Shown here: positions 50,107-61,350 of the stretch, in pieces
How the letters are laid out: each line of letters begins with the position of its first letter
Position numbering within the stretch: the stretch's first letter is position 1
Assembly: GCA_033439295.1 (NCBI GenBank)
Contig: JAVTLE010000003.1
Location: 1,984,001-2,048,000, forward strand
Source of the DNA: Deuterostichococcus epilithicus
Taxonomy: Eukaryota; Chlorophyta; Trebouxiophyceae; Prasiolales; Stichococcaceae
Direction: 5' to 3'
DNA: 64,000 bases
Program-made: the position numbers and the translations under genes
The notes under the pieces: model-generated
Told to the model about the DNA's origin: nothing
Database searches by the model: none
What the model saw: the letters and a program-made list of their open reading frames with translations, nothing else

Positions 50107-51471
50107 TCAGACGGTCGTCTGGCGCCACATGCTGTCGAGGTCAGCTCCCATCTGGTGCTGTGCCGCTGCAGCTGCGCCGCCAGCCGAGTAGCCCTGAGCA
50201 GCGGCCTGCTCGGCAGCGCCGTACGGCTGCGGCACCGGCAGCGGCGGCGAAGAGAACTGCGCCCGCCCGCCGCCGCCAATGTCTAGGCCGATCATGACCT
50301 GTGACCAGAAGCGCCGACCATCAGCCCGAGCCTGGCATATGTAGGTTGCTGGGGTTCCGCACGGTCCAAAGCCAGGGCAGACGACCTCGATAATGTGCCT
50401 GCAGTAGCAGTGCACGAGCGCTATAATATGCCCCTGTCAATGGTCCTCGTAGCTCCTTGCCGCAGGGCATGACACCTCCGCCATGGCTACCAGGCAGGGT
50501 CTCCATCAGGGTCTCCCATCGGGGTTTCCCATCAGGCTATGCCAAAATGAAGTCCAGAGGACTCACCAGCGGCAGGCTGTTCATCGGTGTTTGCGAGACG
50601 GCAGTTGGCGGGGCGCACTGCCGCAGCTGCTGCGCAAAGCTGCCGATCTCTGGCGGCGGCAATGGCTGCTGCGCCGCCCCCGAGAAGCTGCTGTCCAGTG
50701 GTCCGACCAGCTCCTGCGGTGGAGGACGCAAGGCGAGGCTTTACATAAGCAGTACGATCCAAGACGGCTGCCTGGGCTTTGAGGCTCGATGGTAGCGGGG
50801 ACACCCTCGCAATGGCGGGCGGCAAGGCAACCACGGCAGGAGAGGCGCTCCGCAAAACCCTAAACCCTAACACACCCCCCCTCCCCCGGCTCCCAAGCCG
50901 CCATGAAGATCCTCTTTTGGTGACACCGGTAGGGCAGAGGATGCAGGATGCACAAGGTACACGACGCGCAGGCACTGGCCCACCTGAATGGCCTCCTGGG
51001 TTACGGGCGGCGGCGTCGCCGCCGTCACGAACGGCGACTGGTATGCGCTCGGGCGTTGAAACTCGAAGCTGACGCTCGCGAGCGGCGCCGCTGTCGCCGT
51101 CGCCGACGGCAGGCTGAACGGCCGCTGCTGCCGCTGCTGCTGCTGCTGCTGCAGCGGCGCCAGGGGCGCCGCCCCCACCGCCGGCGGCCCGCTCTGTGGC
51201 CGCTGCTGCTTCCGCAGCTGCTGCCGGGCGCTGTCTAGGGACAGGACCGGCGCCGAGGGGTCCGTCGGGCCATCGAGGTCGCCGAACTCGCCGAACAGCG
51301 ACATCGGCATCGGGTCGCTCATGCGGCTCAGGTCCGAGTCATTCGACGGCGCGCCCAGCCCCACGAGCTGGTGCTGCTGCTGCGCCTCCGGCTGCTGGAA
51401 CAGCGCCTGGCCTGTGACCTGCTGCTGCGTGTACTGAGGCTGCGCCTGCATGGTCGCCTGGAAGCCAGGCG

Positions 51472-51557
<86 letters not shown>

Positions 51558-53908
51558 GCTGGCGCCGCCGACGGTGGAGGCCCGCTGTGCGCCTGCGCAT
51601 AGCGGCCGAGCACGGACTGCATCTCGGCGGCGGCGGCCGAGGCAGACTGCTGCGTCGCGGCGTTCCACCCAGCGGTGGTGTCAGCAGACCCCAGCCTGCT
51701 CAGAAGGCCCTCGGGCGCGAAGCCCGCTGCGCACTCCATCATGGTCGGCTGCGGCTGCGGCTGCACCTGCTGCTGTGACTCCGCCTGCTGCGGCTGCGAC
51801 TGCGGCGGCATTGACGGCTGCGCCTGCTGCTGTGACAGCGACTGCTGCGGGTGCTGTTGTTGCTGCGGCCGCTGCTGCGCCTGCTGCATCGCCTGCTGCG
51901 TCAGCGGCTGCTGCTCCAGCAATTGCTGGAAGGGGCTGTACTGCATGCTGTTTGGCGGCGAGCCGCCGCCCGGCGCTGTGCCCGGTGGCGCCATGCCAGG
52001 CTGCATGCCGCCAAAGCCCTGCATGCCGGCCTGCATGCTGGCCTGCATGCCCACGAGGGACTGCATGCCGCCAAATGCGCCGGGCAGCGGCCAGCTGTTG
52101 AACATTGCGCGCTGCGGCACGAAGCCCATTGGCATCTGCTGAGGCATCAAGTTGACCTGCTGCTGCTGCGCCTGCTGCTGTTGCCGCAGCAGGAGATGCT
52201 GCTGCAAAGGCTCCTGCTGCTGCTGGGGACCCCCTGCCTGAGTGTCGCAGGCCTGCGTCAAGTCAACAACTTGGTGAAGCTGGAGTGTCTTCACACCAGG
52301 GGCATCAGGCGGTTGCTTGTGCGCAGCGACGGCTGTAGAATGCAGGCAGGTTCGTGGCGGGATCGAGGCGTCTCGTCCACGCACCGCTGTCAGGCACACT
52401 ACGGCCATACAACATGGCAGCGGCACACAGACAACACCTCCGAATGATGCAAAAAGGTCCAAACCCGCGGAGGCAGGTCACCGAAGCCGGACGACAGGGA
52501 CAGAACCCGCGTCGAGTCGCCTGCCACCTTGGGGCTGGCCCGCCGCTGCTGCGTTTGCGGCGACTGCGACGCATGCCAACACACAATGGTCTGCTGGGAC
52601 GTGGCAACCAGCTGCACATGTGACTTGCTTCTGTCTTGGTGATTGGTGCCAGTGGCAAGGGACTGAAGGGCCGTGCCGCAGATGCTGATGCCGGTGCAAG
52701 TGTGCGGCATCAGGCACCGCGGCATCGCATGGCACGGGCTTCCTTCGGCCATGCAGGCTGCTGAGACAGCATGCACGTGAGACAGGCGCCTCGATGCACT
52801 GACCTGGCGGCGCACTTTGCGCTCGGGCGGTCGCATGACGCCCTTGTTCGCATACATGAGCCCGCAGGCGTTGCACAGCGTGCGCGGCCCCTGCGGCCCG
52901 CGCCGCATCATCGGCGTGTCGCGGGCGCTGGTGCCGCAGTTCACGCACAGCAGCTTGCCGTCCTCGCCCAGCAGGCCGCCCGGGTAGACGAGCGTGTCCT
53001 CCGGCAGCGGGTCGCTGGAGTGCTGCGCCAGGTGCGCGCCGCCGAGGACACCGCCGAGGGAGTTCGCGCGCTTCCGGGGCGCAAGAGACTACAGGACGCA
53101 GGTGGAAAAGGGTCCAATTCCTGTGTGGATGCTTGCGTCTGCGACTCAAAGCGGCATGCATGCAAAGCGCCGGCAGGCTTGAAGGTGCCGCAGAAGGCGG
53201 AACGGGCGGCAGCCCTCGATCATGAGGCAGGTGAGGTTGACAAGGAGAGGGGCAGAACATGCCCACCTCATGCTGTTCCCTCAATAGACGTTCCCGCTTC
53301 TTCTCCTTGAAGCGGTGCAGGCTGGCCTGCGAGCAGCAAGTCAAGCGGCATCTGCGGACCCACCACTGCATGGACTTGGTGTTTGCCCAGCGTGCCGGCC
53401 CCAACCGGTAATGCCAGAGCCCATCTTTCGCCAGTGGTCCAGAGCACTGAGCAGCAAGCAGCTGGTATGTACCTGGCGGTAGTCTGCTGGCGAAAGACCC
53501 TCCGCATGGGCGGCATCGAAATCCGTGCTGTCATGCAGTAGCTGCAGGATCAGCGCCACCTGCACGGAATATAAAGCAAAGCTAAGGCAGATGGCGGAGC
53601 CCGCATGCCGCCAAGCAATTACATGAGTCAGTGGGTGAGTAAGAGGGTTACAGCCAGTGGTCAGCAAGCCATCCAAACAAGACAGGGCAGGAGCCGCGTG
53701 CCTTCGCCGGCACAACGGCAGCAAAGGTGTGCACATCTCCTCCGTAGTGCAGGGTGAGGTCCGCGGGCGCTGCAGCCTCTGCCTTCGGCTGCACCGTTGG
53801 CGACTCCTCCGCCGCGTGAAAAGTCTGGCTGTCAGTCAAATCTTCATGCAGCTCCGCGGCCGCCTCGTCTGCCGAGCTTGCAGCAGCGTCCATCGCAGGT
53901 TCCAACAT
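50107..53908 (-). CDS. TIFY-CCT-GATA transcription factor (plant class III GATA, ZML-like) with a long Gln-rich tail
   Basis: The start at 53908 gives [20 protein letters not shown]. An acidic stretch leads to [19 protein letters not shown] (53763-53707) and, after an intron, [11 protein letters not shown] (53560-53528), which together resemble a TIFY/ZIM domain. An exon near 53325-53265 gives [20 protein letters not shown], the first half of a CCT motif. Next (53080-52803) comes [20 protein letters not shown] then [18 protein letters not shown], a GATA finger with spacing C-x2-C-x20-C-x2-C, ending in [10 protein letters not shown]. The 20-residue loop and TIFY-CCT-GATA order are those of plant ZIM/ZML factors. 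A tail of about 500 residues (52250-50980) is dominated by Gln, Met and Pro, with a CAG-encoded polyglutamine run, and the last exons (near 50720-50570 and 50300-50107) end in [14 protein letters not shown], stop at 50107. Likely a nuclear regulator; targets unknown. Confidence 0.85.
50497..50538. repeat. Short tandem repeat in an intron of the GATA gene
   Basis: Three to four imperfect units of about 13 bases, of the form CATCAGGGTCTCC, lie side by side. Confidence 0.6.
50855..50871. repeat. Interstitial telomere-type repeat in an intron of the GATA gene
   Basis: The plus strand carries AAACCCTAAACCCTAAC, two units of the plant/algal telomere repeat (CCCTAAA), in an intron near the 3' end of the GATA gene. 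Confidence 0.7.
51478..51555. repeat. Long CTG/CAG repeat encoding polyglutamine
   Basis: About 26 uninterrupted CTG units on the plus strand are read as CAG in the reverse-strand GATA gene. They form the longest pure trinucleotide run in the window. Shorter impure runs surround it (51120-52240). Confidence 0.92.
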
Positions 53909-54291
53909 GGCCACCCCGGTGCATGAGAACGACATACACGGGATGCATCTGTGACGTTTCCTGCCTGTGTTGCAACGAGGGAAAGCAGCTGTGCAACGCC
54001 CCTTGGTATGTACCAGCCTGGGTCGCACAACGCGCACAAGCGTTCAAATTCGCATTTCCCGTCTTCCTGTGCTACCTCAGAGGCATGCGGCTGACGGACC
54101 TGGCTCCGCTTCGCTGACGACGGAAGAGCCATCAGCAGTCTGCCATGATGCATGCGGCGGTGTGCAAAGGACGGTGTGCAGAGGGCCTTTGACAAGCAGC
54201 AAGCCTTGTCGAGGTGTAGGAAAAATTTCCTGCCTCACTTGTCGACGATACTGGGCGTTCCGTGTCATACAGCAAGCTGCACCACAGCTCA
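53909..54291. other. Intergenic, divergent promoter region
   Basis: Between the divergent GATA and HhH genes. Nothing recognised. Confidence 0.45.
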
Positions 54292-55393
54292 TGGTGGCGG
54301 CGATGCTGATGGAGAGCGGCAGCTGCGCCGAGTGGTTGGATAGCCTGCAATCCTATTCAGCAAATATTGTAGCGATGAGGAAGGACGGCCTGGAGCAGCT
54401 TGACAGGTCAGCATTGCATTTCGACACGCAGCACCATTAGCCCCTGCTTGCACTGCGTAGCTTCATGAGCACACCGCCGCATCGGCCTCTGATGCATGCG
54501 GTCACTGCTTGCAGCTGGTACCGGGACCTGCCCGCCAAAATCGCAGAGCGCGGCGAGGAGCCTTTCGTGACGGCGGACGAGCTCGTGCGGATGGTGAGTG
54601 CATGGCCATGCCTTTATATGCTGCTCTGCACGCAGTTTGAACCAATCCTGCCGGCGACGCTGTCGCCGCTGACTTTCCTTGCCATGCAGAGCAGGTGGAG
54701 TGGAAGCTGAAACGAGGCAAGTGGCGGCCCCGGCTGCTGGATTATGCCAAGGCGCACTCGGATGAGACCGTGCACGCCGCCAGCAGCGAGTCGTTTCGCC
54801 GGGCGGCGTCGGGCGATGCAGGGCAGGTCTCTGCAGCCCTGGAGCCCCTGACGAAGCTCAAGGCGAGTTGTTGCTGCTGTGCCGTGCATGAAGAACCAGA
54901 ACCTTTGCACCTTTGGGACAGGATGCATGCTGTCCGAGGCTTCCTGTTACATGCCTAACACTCTGCACAGGGCATCGGGCCTGCCACCGCTTCCGCATTG
55001 TTGGCGGCAGCGCAACCGGCATATCCATTCATGTCGGACGAGGCGATGGCGGCGGCTGTAAAGGGCCCCCTCAAGTACACGCTGAAGGAGTACGAGCACC
55101 TAGTCGAGGCTCTTCAAGCAAAAGCTTCACAGCTGAACGAAAGTGATGGTGAAATTCCACGTTCGATCTCGGCCTCCTGTCTGCCACTTTTGCGGGCCTG
55201 ACTTGAGCAGGACACAAGATTTGACGGAAACAACGTTTCGCGGCAACCGTCGGCGTAAACTTGACATGCTGCCTGTGCAGGAAATCATGTGTGGACAGCG
55301 AGCGATGTGGAGCGCAGCCTGTGGTCGTGTGCCGCAGCAAGCAAGGCGCACAAGCCGGCCGGCAACAAGCGCAAACGCAAGGCGGCACATTGA
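54292..55393 (+). CDS. Conserved eukaryotic protein with a helix-hairpin-helix motif, function unknown
   Basis: Five exons encode about 190 residues. The start at 54292 gives MVAAMLMESGSCAEWLDSLQ. Joined exons then give LDSWYRDLPAKIAERGEEPF, TADELVRM (54570) and VEWKLKRGKWRPRLLDYAKA (54696). Next is LEPLTKLK, GIGPATASALLAAAQPAYPF (54971), MSDEAMAAAVKGPLKYTLKE, and a final exon (about 55281-55393) with HVWTASDVERSLWSCAAASK and a basic tail KPAGNKRKRKAAH, a likely nuclear signal. KGIGPATA is a helix-hairpin-helix type motif, found in nonspecific DNA-binding proteins. I recall this domain order, with EWKLxRGKWRPRLL and MSDEA blocks, in uncharacterised fungal, plant and algal proteins. The intron between LTKLK and GIGP appears to use a GC donor (AAG|GCGAGT). 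The stop is at 55391-55393. Confidence 0.75.
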
Positions 55394-55497
55394 AGGGGTA
55401 GCACAACAGTCGGGCGAGCGTCGGGACTCAACTACTGTTCCGGCGTGCCAGATCCGAAGGGCTCCGTGCAAGTCGTGCAAAGGATGCACTCCTTCTT

Positions 55498-55610
55498 TGT
55501 GCTAATCTGCTATTGGTGTAGATAGTCAGGAAACGTCATCATCGGCACCCGTTGTCACCAATTCTTGCAAATATGGTAAAATCAGCCCCAGGGGCACGAG
55601 ATATCTAGAG
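55498..55610. repeat. Left copy of an imperfect direct repeat flanking the island
   Basis: Shares with the right copy, in the same order, GTGCTAATCTGCTA, an AGTCAG block, ACGTCATC, CCCGTTGTCAC, and a G-rich segment ending in TATCTAG or ACATCTAG. Confidence 0.6.
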
Positions 55611-56046
55611 ATGCTGCGGCCGAGGTATTCCCAGACGCCATACGGTCCCAGACGCGGCTTCCAGCTGCCAGCCTTGTACACCTGCGCACTCTCTCTGCAG
55701 CCGATACAAATCCGCCTGCAAGTCGGTAGTAGCTATATGTTTTGTACATTCAGCCGCACGCGAGTGTGTGCGCACCGCCCAGCAGCCTGCGCCGCGACGA
55801 CAGTGACTGTTCTGAAGCATTAGCGCGTCACACAGGTGCAGCGTTCTGTGCTTGGTCTGCCGTGCACGGGCATATTGCTGTTGTATCTTCCTTCGTAAAC
55901 ATCTCCTCCTCCGCGAGTGTGCAGTGTGCCGGCCTGATCACCGTTCTGGTGTTTGGGCCTGAGTCATAGGCCGCTGAGACGCCTCCGGGTATGCCCAGGG
56001 CGTTGGGGCCTAAATCCGCGGTAGACGCGTCGCTTGGGTCATACCA

Positions 56047-56340
56047 CTCGATCGGAAGGGGTAAACGAGCAAGCAGCCGGTGGGCTGAGCAGCAGGTGCA
56101 CTACTCTTTGCCGGCCCCGATCGGAGATAGAGGAACAAGTAGCCAATGGCGACTTTCAAGATCCGCGGGCGGCTCTTCATAGATGGATTTCTCACCCGTC
56201 CATTTGAATAGGCAAACGGAAAGCAGCCAGTGGGCTGTGCAGGTGCACTTGCCCGCCCCGATCGGAGGAGGCAAACGGAAATATAGACAGCGGGCTGTGC
56301 AGATGCACTTGGCGCCCGATCGGAGGACGCAGACGAAATC
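56047..56340. repeat. Minisatellite with units of about 58-70 bases
   Basis: The core GATCGGA recurs at 56050, 56119, 56260 and 56318. Between cores, AGCAGCC.GTGGGCTG, GCAGGTGCACTT and GCCC/CCGCCCC are shared, and CAAACGGAAA recurs. One interval is double length, so a degenerate unit lies between. Confidence 0.75.
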
Positions 56341-56408
56341 AACTAGCTGTCTGGATAGCCTAGGGCCGTGCTGCACATCTTCTCTTGGATAGCGCCTGCT
56401 GCGTCCCT

Positions 56409-56545
56409 CGTGTGCTAATCTGCTAACATCGCAGAGGTAGTCACTAGTCAGAAGAACGTCATCGTCACCCCCGTTGTCACAAAGGGTTTTCCCAGTCGTG
56501 CATTGCGTCAACTCCTGTCCGATTACGACGCGTGGGGACATCTAG
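56409..56545. repeat. Right copy of the imperfect direct repeat
   Basis: See the left copy at 55498. The two copies are about 910 bases apart and have the same orientation. This copy is somewhat longer between the shared blocks. Confidence 0.6.
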
Positions 56546-56771
56546 TCACTGACCGCTTCGAGACTGGCCAACATTGCTCTCCTGCTGGTGTCGCCAAAAC
56601 AATCAGAAACATTTGGGTGTGTTTCGGCTGCTAGCAGAGTCTCAGCGCAGCGAGCAAAACGGCATTGGAATCTTCGTGGTCCTTGCTGTTCGACAAGTAC
56701 ACCTCGTTCAAGAGGGCCCCGCACAGCCGCGCGATCCGAAGGCATCGAGCGGAGGCAGCGAGGTGTCAGAA

Positions 56772-59700
56772 ATGAAAAAGGCTTTCGGCAAACTGGCGCT
56801 GTCATCCAAAAAGAAGGCGGAAGTGCCAGTGCAGTCCGCCCACGCCCCTGCGGCAGCGCAGCAGCAGGCGCAGCAGCAGGCGCAGCAGCACCAAAGCTTC
56901 GAGGAGGCAGCACACAGCAATGGATATGGCGGTGCTGCCGCCCCGGGTGGCGCAGATGCGGGCGGCAGGCACTTCCCGGACGCTGGAAATGGCTATCACA
57001 CCGCCCAGCCCGACGAGTGAGTGGCCCGCGGACCTACTGGTGGTCAGAAGTGCTCGCTGTTCTCCTCCTGCGGTCAGTTGCGCGATGTTTGGAGGTTCGA
57101 TTGGCCCGTCAAGCGACGCTGTGCGACGCCCCAAGGAGGTATTCGTGAACCCGGGACGCACAGCGGGGTCCTACCTAGGCGTGGGCTGCTGGTGCCGCAA
57201 AACGGCCTGATGCGCACTCCGAAGACAGCCTACAGCGCGTCCTGCGCGTACTCCACTCCAGCATCCGTTGATGTGGCCTTCGCAGCGAGTTGTACCGGCA
57301 GTGCTTGAGAGCTTGCCCGCCGCTGCTCGCGCTGGGCCACCCTTACGTTTTCTGGCTAGTCCTGCGGTGCACGCATTTCGTCTGCCGGGCGCTTGGTGGA
57401 ACGGTTGCGAGCCTTTGCCTGGCTGACACTTGTGACATAACGTGCCGCAAGGGGCTCCGGGCATTTGCTGCGGCCTGCGCACGTGCACGGGGCATAGACG
57501 GAGGACCCGATGTCTGGGCCATTCACGGTGTCATGTCGCACGGGGCATTTTCCCGCCCGCTGCCGGCCCCACGTACTCTGTTTCAGTTCGACAACCCCCA
57601 CGATGTCTCCGTCTGGCTTTCTGAAGCCACGCACCCTTCTGCCTGCAGGCAGTTCCAGCCGCCGCAGCAGAGGCACTCCGGCAGCATGCAGAGCGAGGGC
57701 GACCAGTACAGCTACGCAGCCTCCGACAGTGAGCATGACAGTGACGGCGCGGACTCGCAAAACGAGCCGCTGCTGGACTGCCCACACTATAAAAAGCTGC
57801 AGGACCTCAACAGGTACGGACAATGGGATCTTGTTATGCTTTGACTTGCTTGCTGCAAGCATGCAACGCAACGTCTTGCATCGCGTCTCAGCAGGACGTC
57901 GCGCTTGACCTATGTGCAAGCCCAGAAACGGCCCGGCGGGACGCTCACGCTCCTGCCATTCCACAAAACAGGGGCGCCTCAGGCTTCGTGCAGCTGGCGC
58001 TGAACGCCAAGACGCAGGAGCAGGTGGCCATCAAGTTCCTGGAGCGTGGCGGCGGCGCCAGCCAGCGCGTCATCGCGCGAGAGCTGCTCAACCACCGGGA
58101 GTGCGCGCTGCACCCCAACATCGTGCAGCTCAAGGCGCGCTTGCTGGCTTCTCCGGCGTGTTTGCTGCGAGGGGAGCCGCCTGTGGCGGCCCTCAACATG
58201 CGTGTGCTGCTGCCACCGGTGCAGCTGGAAGATGCTCACGGCGACCGCCTCAGCAACGGCTGTGCACCGCAGCAAATGACAGTGCGACAACCAGTGGACT
58301 TCCGGAGACTTTCGTCCATCACTTGAACCGTGCCTGCTGCGACCGTGCTGCAGGAAGTTTTCCTGACCAAGCACCACCTGGGCATATCTCTGGAATATGC
58401 TGATGGCGGCGACCTGTCAGAGTACATCGACAACCATGCGCAGCAGGGGGTGCGTCGACCTTGAGTGCTCCTTAATTGTTGCTGTTTTGTGCCGAAATGC
58501 CTTGGCCCTCTGCCTTGCGACCCCTGTCCTCTGTGTTGAAGCAGCAGCATGGTCGTCCCTCACCATTGTGGAGAAGCGGGCAGTCCGGTTTGACAGGGGC
58601 GCAGCGTTCCTAGCGGCGTCAAAGCCGGAGGGTGAGTGACAACACGGCTGATTGGTGGGCTGCTGCACTGCAGATGATGGGCTGCCCGGAGGACGAGGCC
58701 AGGTGGTTCTTCCAGCAGTTCATCATCGGGCTTGACTACTGCCACCGCATGGGCATCGCAAACCGCGACATCAAGGTCTGTTGCTCGTCTGCTGTTGCCT
58801 TGCATGCCGCTTTGACAGCTCACGTTGCACACCTCCTCCCCCAGTTGTAGGGTGCCAGCACCGTGGCACCCCTGCCTAGCATGATGCCCGTAGCCGACGA
58901 GGCAGCTGCTGCTCGAGGCTGCACGTCCTCGACGCTCCACGGCCTCCTCGAAACCGACTGTACCCCTGGAACGAATGGAAACCTTGCACCCGGCCGCAGC
59001 TGGACAATGTGCTGCTGCACGGCCGTGGCGAGCGGCCGGTCGTCAAGATCTGCGACTTTGGCTACTCCAAAGACGAGGTGGCGGGTTCCATTTGCAAGAC
59101 CGCCTGCGGCACGCCCGAGTACATGGCGCCAGAGGTGAGACGGAAACCCTCAACCTCAAACCCCACAGCGACGCAAAATGTTTTCGAGACGCCGCCATGC
59201 AGCATCAGCGGCGCGCCTGCATGTCGGAGCCGAGCCGCCAGCAGCGTGCGGGCGGCGGGCGCGGCACGTCGCCATGACACGGAGGCAGCAGCAGCAGCGG
59301 TCATGGCGTCGACTTGGCACGGCGTTTGATCCTCAAGGTATCGGGGGATGGGCGCACAGACCATCGAAAACTGCCATCCAAAACCCTACTCTTTCTCCGC
59401 AGGTGCTGACGACGGAGCTGTACGACGGCAAGGTGGCGGACATCTGGTCGTGCGGCGTGATGCTGTACGTGCTGCTGGTGGGCACCTTCCCCTTTGCTCG
59501 CCAGGGCGACGAGGACATGAAGAACGCCAAGGCGCTGCAGATGATGTTCGGCCGCATCATCAAGGCCGACTACGAGGAGCCGCAGGTGAGGGCCAACAGC
59601 TGTCTGCTCCCATCCGTGTTTTTGGTGCCACCAGTGGTTCCTCGGAGGCCGCTGAGGCATGGGCGCTGTCATGCATGCTGGAAGATGTGGAGGACCTCCT

Positions 59701-60421
59701 GGCTGCCAGCAGACGCGCCGCGGCGGCATGGGGCGCTAAGCGGCGCGCCACCTGCCTGGCAGCCACCCATGTGTGTGTGACCTCGCACTGAATTGAACAG
59801 CTTGCTTTTCGGGCACCCTGCAGCAGTGCAGCAAATGCAGACGGTCTGACCTCGCCCTCACTCTATGTGGAACATGCAACAAACTTTACGTTCGTGTGCG
59901 CAGCATGTGTCGGAGGACTGCAAGGACCTGCTGCGGGGACTGCTGACGGCGGACCCCGCCAGGCGGCTGACGGTGGCGCAGGTGCAGTCGCACCCCTGGT
60001 TCCTGCAGGACCTGCCGGCCGGCGCGCTGGAGGTCAACTCCCGCCTCAAGCTCATGGACAATGTCCGGTGAGACTTGGCGAGTCCTTGCGTGGTTTTTAC
60101 AACCTGCAGAGATGGTGGAGTGGTGCAGCACACTCGAGCGGAGCGCCTTCCATGCGCTTGGCGCTCGGGTGGCTGCATGCACCTGCCCTGGTGCCCTGTG
60201 TGTTTGCTTGACTCGCTGCAATGCTCCCTGCGCCTGCCCCTGCACCTGGTGTGACATCGGGCCTCTGTCGACCACGACTCCTTCCCATGGCTTCTAGCTC
60301 AGACCCGCCCGCCGTCGTGCCCTGCAGGTATGGACAGTGCAAGCAGACGGCACAGGAGATCCTCAACCTGGTAGAGGAGTGCAACAACTACTCGATCACG
60401 GCCAATGGCGGCGCCCAATGA
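56772..60421 (+). CDS. SnRK2-like serine/threonine protein kinase
   Basis: The start at 56772 gives [20 protein letters not shown], then a Gln/Ala-rich and acidic N-terminal region of about 135 residues before the kinase. Kinase blocks by exon: [20 protein letters not shown] then KFLERGG (57971-58050, ATP-binding Lys in VAIK), [34 protein letters not shown] (58355), [20 protein letters not shown] (58692), the catalytic loop [31 protein letters not shown] (59039) with DFG intact, [31 protein letters not shown] (59440), and [20 protein letters not shown] (59907) with [10 protein letters not shown] short tail ends at 60421. ICDFGYSK and [17 protein letters not shown] are hallmarks of SnRK2 (SAC3/ABA-kinase group), which act in sulfur-starvation and osmotic signalling. 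HRD is replaced by NRD. The first glycine of the Gly loop is not evident, perhaps because a short exon is missed. Confidence 0.88.
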
Positions 60422-61350
60422 GCGCATCGCGGAGGCGCCGAATAAGTGCTACATGGGCGCAGGCAACAGCGGCAAATAAACGCCACATAAGTGCAAGGCG
60501 GCGGCGCCAGATAAGTTCAAGGTGGCGGGGAACCCCTTCCCCTGCCACCAGGCACCCGGGGGCACACGCGGATTTTGTACCATTTGCTCATACACTTCAG
60601 AAGCATGCCGCGACGCGGCATGCTCAGATTGCACTCCGCCAAGGGGGCCGGCAAAAGGGGGGTGGGTCGACAGCGGCGGTCATGACGAGGCGCAGATGCG
60701 CTCCCGTCGCTGTGCCCGCCCATACTTTGGGGGGGTAGGTAGGATAGCCGCTGTAGACTTCAGTCGTGCTGCCGGCACTCTGGTCTCTTTTGAACATATT
60801 CAGTACGTAGTTGTCACAGCGTGCGCTCGTTTGCACATCGGCATGCTGCCGGAATCTCGATGTGATGGTGTTGGTCGTGATGGTTGAACAATGTCGTGCA
60901 TCCCAGAAATGCAGCTGGATCATTGTGCAAGCATGGCACAAGATGTCTAATTAGGCAGGCTTCGCATGTGGGATCTTTGCAGGCACTGCTGTTTTGTATG
61001 CTTTCAAAGAATCCACTCCTGCTCATGCACCAAACATAGCTGCCTGTAAAGTCTAGCGTTGGTGTGCACAGCTGGATGTTGTCCCTGCACAGATTCTTCT
61101 CCCAGCTCCCATCTCCAGCCTGAGTGAGGCTGCCGCATGGGCGACTCTCCCTCCCTCTCTCCCAGCCGCGGAGGTCCACTTGAAAAACTGGACACAGCGT
61201 TTGCAAGCTTCGCGACATGCCCCGTCATTATAAAGCATGACAAGTGATGCAACTGCGGGTGCCGCTGGCTGTCATGGCAGTGGCTGCGGCTAGACGCCCG
61301 GATGTATGCAGGGCAGCCAGGTGCGCACATGGCCAGTCCGCGCCGGCTTT
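60422..61350. other. Intergenic, convergent 3' ends
   Basis: Directly after the kinase stop, 60430-60525 has three loose repeats around AATAAGTGC / ATAAGTGCAAGG / ATAAGTTCAAGG with GGCGGCGGCGCC. The rest shows nothing. Confidence 0.5.

Larger units (their letters stand above)
55394..56771. other. Intergenic repeat island
   Basis: Holds two imperfect direct repeats (about 55498-55610 and 56409-56545) and a minisatellite (56047-56340), listed separately. No coding homology was recognised. Open frames on the reverse strand here come from the minisatellite. Confidence 0.6.

Noticed and set aside
50855-50871. Possible chromosome end
   Set aside because: Only two telomere units, in an intron with coding exons on both sides.
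51371-51778. Leucine-rich open frame on the plus strand
   Set aside because: It is the CTG reading of the CAG polyglutamine region on the other strand.
56101-56541. Reverse-strand frame with repeated PIGAGK-like peptides
   Set aside because: Produced by the minisatellite; no splice signals or homology support a gene.
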